A stretch of DNA of 64,000 bases from Dastarcus helophoroides (lineage: Eukaryota; Arthropoda; Insecta; Coleoptera; Bothrideridae): contig CM053331.1 of NCBI GenBank assembly GCA_028583605.1, positions 5,326,008-5,390,007 of the forward strand, written 5' to 3'. The notes under the pieces were generated by a model, which saw only the letters and a program-made list of their open reading frames with translations, was not told the origin of the DNA and searched no databases. This document shows positions 57,435 through 64,000 of the stretch, piece by piece; within the stretch, counting starts at the first letter, position 1; the number at the start of each line of letters is the position of its first letter. A program made the translations under genes and the position numbers.

Positions 57435-60400
57435 AGCTTCAAAATCTTTTAATTCTTCTGAAGTATACAACTGTTTCAAGAATTCTTCAACGTCTTCTGA
57501 ATTATTAAATATCTTCTAGATGTTTTTTTTTCAATTTATTTAACATTTCTTCGGCCCAGTTTTTTTTTATGTATTTTTTTATATTTTCCTAATTTATCAA
57601 AAAAACAAAATTTTTATTTTTTCCACATCTAATTTTTGGTCTCCTATTTTTCATTATTCCTATTCTATGTAAAATAAACTAACCTCTTAATTTGTAAACT
57701 GTCATGAAGTGACGTTTTCAATAAATTTAAATATCACGTAGTCGCATTTCAAAAATTGTTTAGAAAATTGTCAACAAACCATAAAAATTTAAATATTTCC
57801 AAACTGGGCCGAAGAAATGTTAAATAAATTGAAAAAAACATAATATTTCCGGTCAATAAGGGTCTACCATGAAGAATAAATCTTCTAGATGCTTTGAATG
57901 ATTTCTGTAAGGCTTTCAATCTTGGCTAGAGGCTTCTAACGCCCTCTGGAGGCGTCGAATTCTTTCAAAGACCGCAGGTTTTCAAACTCCTTCCAAAATG
58001 CAATTATTTTTCAAAAGCTTCCAAAGAGTCTCAGGGATATTTAAGTTCTGCTTTTTTGGTTTAAACCCCCGCTTACCGAAGTTTGCAAATTAACATTCTC
58101 TAAACTCTCCCAACATTCTCTAAAACTGCAACCTTCTCGAAAGGATTTCAACGTGTTATGAAGACATTTTACACTCACTGGAGTTGTCCAGTGTCGGATT
58201 TCAAAGCCTTATAGAACTTTCCAAAGCTCTATAGATGTTTCCAAGTCTCCTAGAAGCTTCCAAGGTCTTTTAGGAGCTTTCAAGGTCTCCTAGAAGCTTT
58301 CAAAGCTCTATTAAGCTTCCATCATTGTTCAGAGGCCTTCGGCGCTACCTACAGGCATACAAAGCCGTTTAAAGTCTTCCATCGTTTTTTAAGGTCTTTC
58401 AAGATTCTCTAAAATTTTCAACATTTTTTAAAGTCTTTCAACTTTCTCTAAAGTCTAAAGTAACCCAATATGGGGCAATCTATAATTTAACTGTTTCAAT
58501 AATTCTTCAACGTCTTCTGAATTATTAAATATCTTCTAGATGCTTCGAACGATTGCCTTAGGTAGGTCTTCAAGCTTGTTTAGAGGTCTCTAATGCTTTC
58601 TGGAGGCTTTACATTTTTCAAAAGGTCTCAGATTTTCGAACTCCTCCAAAGATGCAATTATTTTTCAAAAGCTTTCAAAGAGTTTAGGAATATTTAAATT
58701 CTATTTTTTTTTTAATCCCTTGCTTATTAAAGTTTGCAAATCAACATTCTCTGAAGTCTCCTAATATTCTCTAAAATAGCAGCCTTCTGGAAAGGTTTTT
58801 AACGTGCTATGAAGACTTTTTACACTCTCTGGAGTTGTCCAGTATCGGATTTCAAAGCCTTTAGAACTTTCCAAAGCTCTCTAGAAGCTTTAAAGGTCTC
58901 TTAGAATCTTCCAAGGTTTCTTAGAAGCTTTTAAGGTCTCGTAGAAACTTTTGAAGTCCTCCTTAAGCTTTCATCATTGTTTAGAGGCCTTCAGCGGCAC
59001 CTACAGGCATACAAAGCCGTTTAAAGTCTTCCATCGTTTTCTAAAGTCTTTCAATATTGTCCAATATGAGGCAATCTATAATTCAACTGTTTCAAAAATT
59101 CTTTAACGTCTTCTGAATTATTAAATATCGTACGATTTCTACAGGTAGACTTTCAAACTTGTTTAGAAGCCTCTGATGCTCCCTAGAGGCTTTAAATTCT
59201 TTCAAAGGCCCCAGGCTTTCAAACTCCTTCAAAGATGCAATTATTTTTCAAATGCTTTCAAAGAGTTTCAGAGATATATAAATTCTGCTTTTTTTTTAGT
59301 CAACCGTTTATCGAAGTTTGCAAATCAATATTCTCTAAAGTCTTTGGAGTTGCTGAAAGTCGGATTTCAAGGCCTTACAGAAGCTTCCAAAGCTCTGGAA
59401 GCTTCCAAGGTCCCTTAGAAGCTTCCAAGGTCTTCTAGAAGCTCTCAAAATCCTCTTTAAGCTTCCATCATTCTCTAGAGGCCTTCAGTGTTACCTATAG
59501 GCATACAAAGCCGTTTAAAGTCTTTTATCGTTTTCTTAAGTCTTTCAAGATTCTCTAAAATTTTCAGCATTCTCTAAAGTCTCCCAATTTTCTCTTAAGT
59601 CCAAAGCGACCCAATATGAGACAATCTATAATTCATCTGTTTCAAAAATTCTTCAACGTCTTCTGAATTACTAAATATCTTCTAGATGCTTCTAACGATT
59701 TCTGTAGGTAGGCTTTCAAACTTGTTAAGAAGCCTCTGATGCTTCTTAGGGGCTCCAAATTCTTCCAAAGGCCAGAGGGCTTTCAAACTCCTTCAAAGAT
59801 GCAATTATTTTTTTATATGCTTTTAAAGAGTGTTAGAGATATATAAATTCTGCGCTCTTTTTTAGTCAGTCATTTATCGAAGTTTGCAAATCAACATTCT
59901 CTAAAATCTTCCAACATTCTCTAAAATTACAGCCTTCTCGAAAGGTTTTCAACGTGCTATGAAGACTTTTTACACTATCTCGTCCAAAATCGGATTTCAA
60001 AACCTTATAGAAGTTTTCTGAGATCTCTAGAAGCTTCCAAGAACTTCTAGAAAATTCGAAGGTCTCCTAGAAGCTTTCAAAGTCCTCCTTAAGCTGCCAT
60101 TATCATTTAGAGGCCTTCAGCGCTACCCACAGGCATACAAAGCCGTTTGAAGTCTTCCATCATTTTCTAAGGTTTTCCAAGATTCTCTAAAATTTTCAAA
60201 TTTTTTTAAAGTCTCTCAACTTTCTCTAAAGTCTAAAGTGACCCAATATGAGGCAATTTATATTTCAACTGTTTGAAGCATTCTTCAGCGTTGTCTGAAT
60301 TATTAAATATCTTCTAGATGCTTCCAACGATTTCTGTAAGTAGCCTTTTAAATTTGTTTAGAAGCCTCTAATGCTCCCCGTAGACTTAAAATTCTCTCAA

Positions 60401-63400
60401 AGACCCCAGGTTTTCAAATTCCTCTAAAATGCAATTATTTTTGCAAAGCTTCCAAAGAGTCTCAGGGATATTTAAATTCTGCTTTTTTTTAGTCCTTCGT
60501 TTACCGAAGTTTGCAAATCAACATTCTCTAAACTCTGCCAACATTCTCTAAAATTGCAGCCTTCTTGAAAGGTTTTCAACGCGCTATGACGACATTTTAC
60601 ACTCACTGGAGTTCTCCAGTGTCGGAATTCAAAGCCTTATAAAAGTTTTCGAAGCTCTCTAGAAGCTTCCAAGGTCTAGAAGCTTCCAAAGTTTTCTAGA
60701 AGCTTCCAAGGTCTAGAAGTTTTTAAATTTCTCCTTAAGCTTCTATCATGGTTTAGAGGCCTTCAGCGCTACCTACAGGTATACAAAGTCGTTTAAAGTT
60801 TTCCATCGTTTTCTTAAGTTTTTCAAGATTCTCTAAAATTTTCAACATTCTCTAAAGTCCAAAGTGACCTAATATGAGAGAATCTATAATTAATCTGTTT
60901 CAAAAATTGTTCAACGTCTTCTGAATTACTAAATATCTTCTAGATGCTTCTAACGATTTCTGTAAGTAGGCTTTCAAATTTGTTTAGAAGCCTCTAATGC
61001 TCCCTGGAGGTTTCAAATTCTCCCAAAGACCTCAGGTTTTCAAACTCCTTCAAATATGCAATTATTTTTGCAAAAGCTTTTAAAGAGTCTCAGGGGTATT
61101 TGAATTCTTTTTTTTTTTAGTTCTTCGTTTACCGAAGTTTGCAAATCAACAGTCTCTAAACTCTCCCAACATTCTCTAAAATTGCAGCCTCTCGAAAGGT
61201 TTTCAATGCGCTATGAAGACTTTTTACACTCTTTGGAGTTGTCCAAAGTCGAATTTTAAAATCTTATGGAAGTTTCTAAAACTCTCTAAAAGTTTCCAAG
61301 GTCTTCTAGAAGTTTCCAAGGTCTCCTAGAAGCTTTCAAAGTTTTCCTTAAACTTCCATCATTGTTTATAGGCCTTCAGTTGTTCAGTGTCGGATTTCAG
61401 TCTTATAGAACTTTCCAAAGCTCTCTGTAAGCTTTCAAGCTCTCCTAGAAGGTTTCAAGGTCTGTTATAAGCTTCCAAAGTCTTCTAGAAGCTTCCAAAG
61501 TCCCTCTTAAGCTTCCATCATTGTTTAGTGGCCTTCAGCGCTACCTACAGCCATACAAAGCCGTTTAAAGTCTTCCATCGTTTTCTAAGGTCTTCCAAGA
61601 TTCTCTAAAATTTTCAACATTCTCTAAAGTCTCCCAACTTTCTCTAAAGTCTAGAGTGATCCAATATGGGGCAATCTATAATTCAACTGTTTCCAAAATT
61701 CTTCAACATCTTCTGAATTATTAAATATCTTCTAGATGCTTCTAAAGATTTCTGTAAGTAGGCGCTCAAACCAGTTTAGAGATTTAGAGGCCTGTAATGT
61801 TCCCTGGAGGTTTCAAATTTTGCCAAAGGCCCCAGGTTTTTAAACTCCTCCAAAGATGCAATTATTTTTTAAAAGCTTTCAAAGAGTCTCAGGGATATTT
61901 AAATTGTACTCTTCTTTTAGTCTTTTGCTTACCACAGTTTACAAATCAACTTTCTCTAAATTTTTTCAACATTCTCTAAAATTGCAGCCTTCTCGAAAGG
62001 TTTTCAGCGCACTATAAACATTTTACATTAACCAGAGTTGTTCAGTGTCGGATTTTCAAGTCCTATAGAACTTTCCAAAGCTCTCTAGAAACTTCGAAGG
62101 TTTCTTAGAAGCTTCCAAGTTCTCTTAGAAGGTTTCAAGGTTTCTTAGAAGCTTCACAGGTTTCTTAGAAGATTCAAAGGTATCTTAGAAACTTTCAAAG
62201 TCCCCCTTATGCTTCCATGGTTTAGAGGTCTCCTCAGCGCTACCTACAGGCATACAAAGCCGTTTAAAATCTTCTATCGTTTTCTAAGGTCTTCTAAAAT
62301 TTTCAGCATTCTCTAAAGCCTTCCAACTTTCTCTAAAGTCTAAAGTGATCCAATATGGGGCAATCTATAACTCAACTATTTCAAAAATTCTTCAACCTCT
62401 TCCGAATTATTAAATATCTTCTAGATGCTTTTAACGATTTCTGTAGGTAGGCTTTCAAATTTGTTTAGAACCCTCTAATACTCTCTGGAGACTTCAAATT
62501 CTCTCAAAGGCCTCAGGTTTTCAAACTCCTCCAAAGATGCAATTATTTTTGCAAAAGCTTTCAAAGAGTCTCAGAGATATTTGAATTCTGCTTTTTTTTT
62601 TAGTTCTCCATTGACCGAAGTTTGCAAATCAACATTCTCTAAACTCTCCCAACATTCTCTAAAATTGCAGCCTTCTCGAAAGGTTTTCAATGCGCTATGA
62701 AGACTTTTTACACCTTTTGGAGTTGTCCAAAGTCGAATTTCAAAGTCTTAGAGAAGTTTCTAAAACTCTCTAAAAGTTTCCAAAATCTTCTAGAAGCCTC
62801 CAAGGTCTTCTAGAAGTTTCCAAGGTCTTCCAGAAGATTTCAAAGTTTTTCTTAAATTTCCATCATTGTTTAGAGGTCTTCAGCGCTACCTACAGGCGTA
62901 CAAAGCCGTTTAAAGTCTTTGATCGTTTTCTAAGGTTTTCCAAAATTCTCCAAAATTTTTAACATTCTCTAAAGTCTCCCAACTTTCTCTAAAGTCTAAA
63001 GCGACCTAATATGAGGCACTCTATAATTCAGCTGTTTCAAGAATTCTTCAACGTTTTCTAGATTCTAGATGCTTCTAACGATTTCTGTGTGTAGGCGTTC
63101 AAACCAGCTTAAAGATTTAGAGGCCTGTAATCTTTCCTGGAGGTTTTAAATTCTGCCAAAGGTCCCAGGTTTTTAAACTCCTCCAAAGATGCAATTATTT
63201 TTTAAAAGCTTTCAAAGAGTCTCAGGCATATTTAAATTGTACCCTTTTTTTTTTAGTTCCCCGCTTACCACAGTTTGCAAATCAACTTTCTCTGAATTTT
63301 TCCAACATTCTCTAAAATTCCAGCCTTCTCGAAAGGTAATCAGCGCGCTATAAACATTTTACATTAACCAGAGTTGTTCAGTGTCGGATTTTAAAGCCCT

Positions 63401-64000
63401 ATAGAACTTTCCAAAGCTCTCTAGAAGCTTCGAAGGTCTCTTAGAAGCTTCCAAGGTCTCTTAGAAGGTTCCAAGGTTTCTTAGAAGCTTCTAAGGTCTC
63501 TTAGAAGATTCGAAGGTATCTTAGAAACTTTCAAAGTCCCCCTTATGCTTCCATGGTTTAGAGGTCTTCAGCGCTACCTACAGGCATACAAAGCCGTTTA
63601 AAGTCTTCTATCGTTTTCTAAGGTCTTCTAAAATTTTCAGCATTCTCTAAAACCTTCCAACTTTCTCTAAAGTCTGAAGTGACCCAATATGGGGCAATCT
63701 ATAACTCAACTATTTCAAAAATTCTTCAACCTCTTCCGAATTATTAAATATCTTCTAGATGCTTCTAACGTTTCTGTAGGTAGGCTTTCAAATTTGTTTA
63801 GAAGCCTCTAATGCTCTCTGGAGACATCAAATTCTCTTAAAGGCCTCAGGTTTTCAAACTCCTCCAAAGATGCAATTATTTTTGCAAAAGCTTTCAAAGA
63901 GTCTCAGGGATATTTGAATTCTGCTCTTTTTTTTGGTTCTCCATTTACCGAAGTTTGCAAATCAACATTGTCTAAACTCTCTCAACATTCTCTAAAATTG
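57435..64000. repeat. 0.56-0.80-kb tandem satellite with higher-order structure
   Basis: The landmark ATGCAATTATTTTT recurs at 57,998, 58,652, 59,235, 59,799, 60,429, 61,056, 61,856, 62,537, 63,189 and 63,870, and the array runs off the right edge. Each unit also carries GAATTATTAAATATCTTCTA, GTTTGCAAATCAACATTCTC, TACAGGCATACAAAGCCGTT and a variable run of (T)CTAGAAGCTTCCAAGGTCT subrepeats that explains the length changes. Units at 61,856/63,189 and at 62,537/63,870 are most alike, giving a dimeric higher-order period of 1,333 bp. Short open frames in it recur in every unit by shared descent and do not look like genes. Confidence 0.93.
57523..57879. mobile_element. 357-bp insertion with long inverted arms and 12-bp target duplication
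   Basis: ATCTTCTAGATG is present on both sides (57,511-57,522 and 57,880-57,891), where the satellite consensus has it once. Inside, TCAATTTATTTAACATTTCT (57,531-57,550) and the following bases through CGGCCCAGTTT are matched in reverse complement at 57,800-57,831, leaving a ~240-bp loop. The right tail (ATATTTCCGGTCAATAAG) also occurs at 24,430. The class is unknown; a long duplication and inverted arms recall the PLEs, but no PLE motif was seen. Confidence 0.68.

Noticed and set aside
57435..64000. CRISPR array or multi-exon gene family in the right-hand repeats
   Set aside because: Repeats are long, contiguous and diverged without unique spacers, and no unit has a conserved open frame.

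Overview
The window looks like non-coding, repeat-dominated nuclear DNA of an animal, most likely an arthropod and probably an insect. The reasons are a LOA-clade non-LTR retrotransposon, Penelope-like elements with a GIY-YIG endonuclease, hAT and CACTG-ended DNA transposons, LTRs with an insect-style TATA/TCAGT promoter, very high A+T and long satellite arrays. No complete host gene is visible. The species cannot be named from this.

Layout. 0.35-1.48 kb: a 5'-truncated Penelope-like element (PLE) with an intact GIY-YIG reading frame, inverted terminal arms and a 12-bp target-site duplication. 2.7-14.8 kb: A- or T-polarised low-complexity DNA built from words such as GTCGAAATTTTGA, around heptamer satellite blocks (TAATTTG, TATTTCG, TATTTTG and their complements) in a mirror-like arrangement about 8.3 kb. 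15.8-17.5 kb: a C/T-rich minisatellite, then a tRNA-like SINE head. 18.2-24.0 kb: a nest of non-autonomous DNA transposons, including two hAT-type elements with perfect 8-bp target duplications, one with an empty-site paralogue in the same window. 25.1-28.5 kb: GTCGAAATTTCGA satellite. 30.0 and 42.9 kb: two diverged solo LTRs carrying heat-shock-element arrays upstream of a TATA box. 31.6-34.6 kb: a ~285-bp satellite, invaded by a LOA element (34,648-41,570) that keeps both target duplications but is dead (stops, frameshifts) and is itself split in ORF1 by a 1,643-bp CACTG-ended transposon.

43.8-50.1 kb holds further PLE insertions. One of 411 bp carries what reads as an exact minimal hammerhead ribozyme. 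A second C/T-rich array lies at 47.5-49.8 kb. 50.9-51.2 kb has, on the minus strand, a decayed relic resembling a protein tyrosine kinase. 51.8-52.5 kb is another heptamer array. 54.2-55.3 kb is a C+G-richer stretch followed by a plausible first coding exon with a strong splice donor. 55.4-56.6 kb is a 404-bp triplication. From about 57.4 kb to the right edge runs a 0.56-0.80-kb tandem satellite with a 1,333-bp dimeric higher-order period and repeated perfect heat-shock-element words.

The genes do not form a pathway. What connects them is the history of mobile DNA: PLEs and LOA inserted into A/T satellites, DNA transposons nested in older repeats, and two unrelated repeat classes (an LTR and a satellite) that both carry heat-shock-factor-type sites. 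All family assignments come from motifs read by eye; no database search was run.
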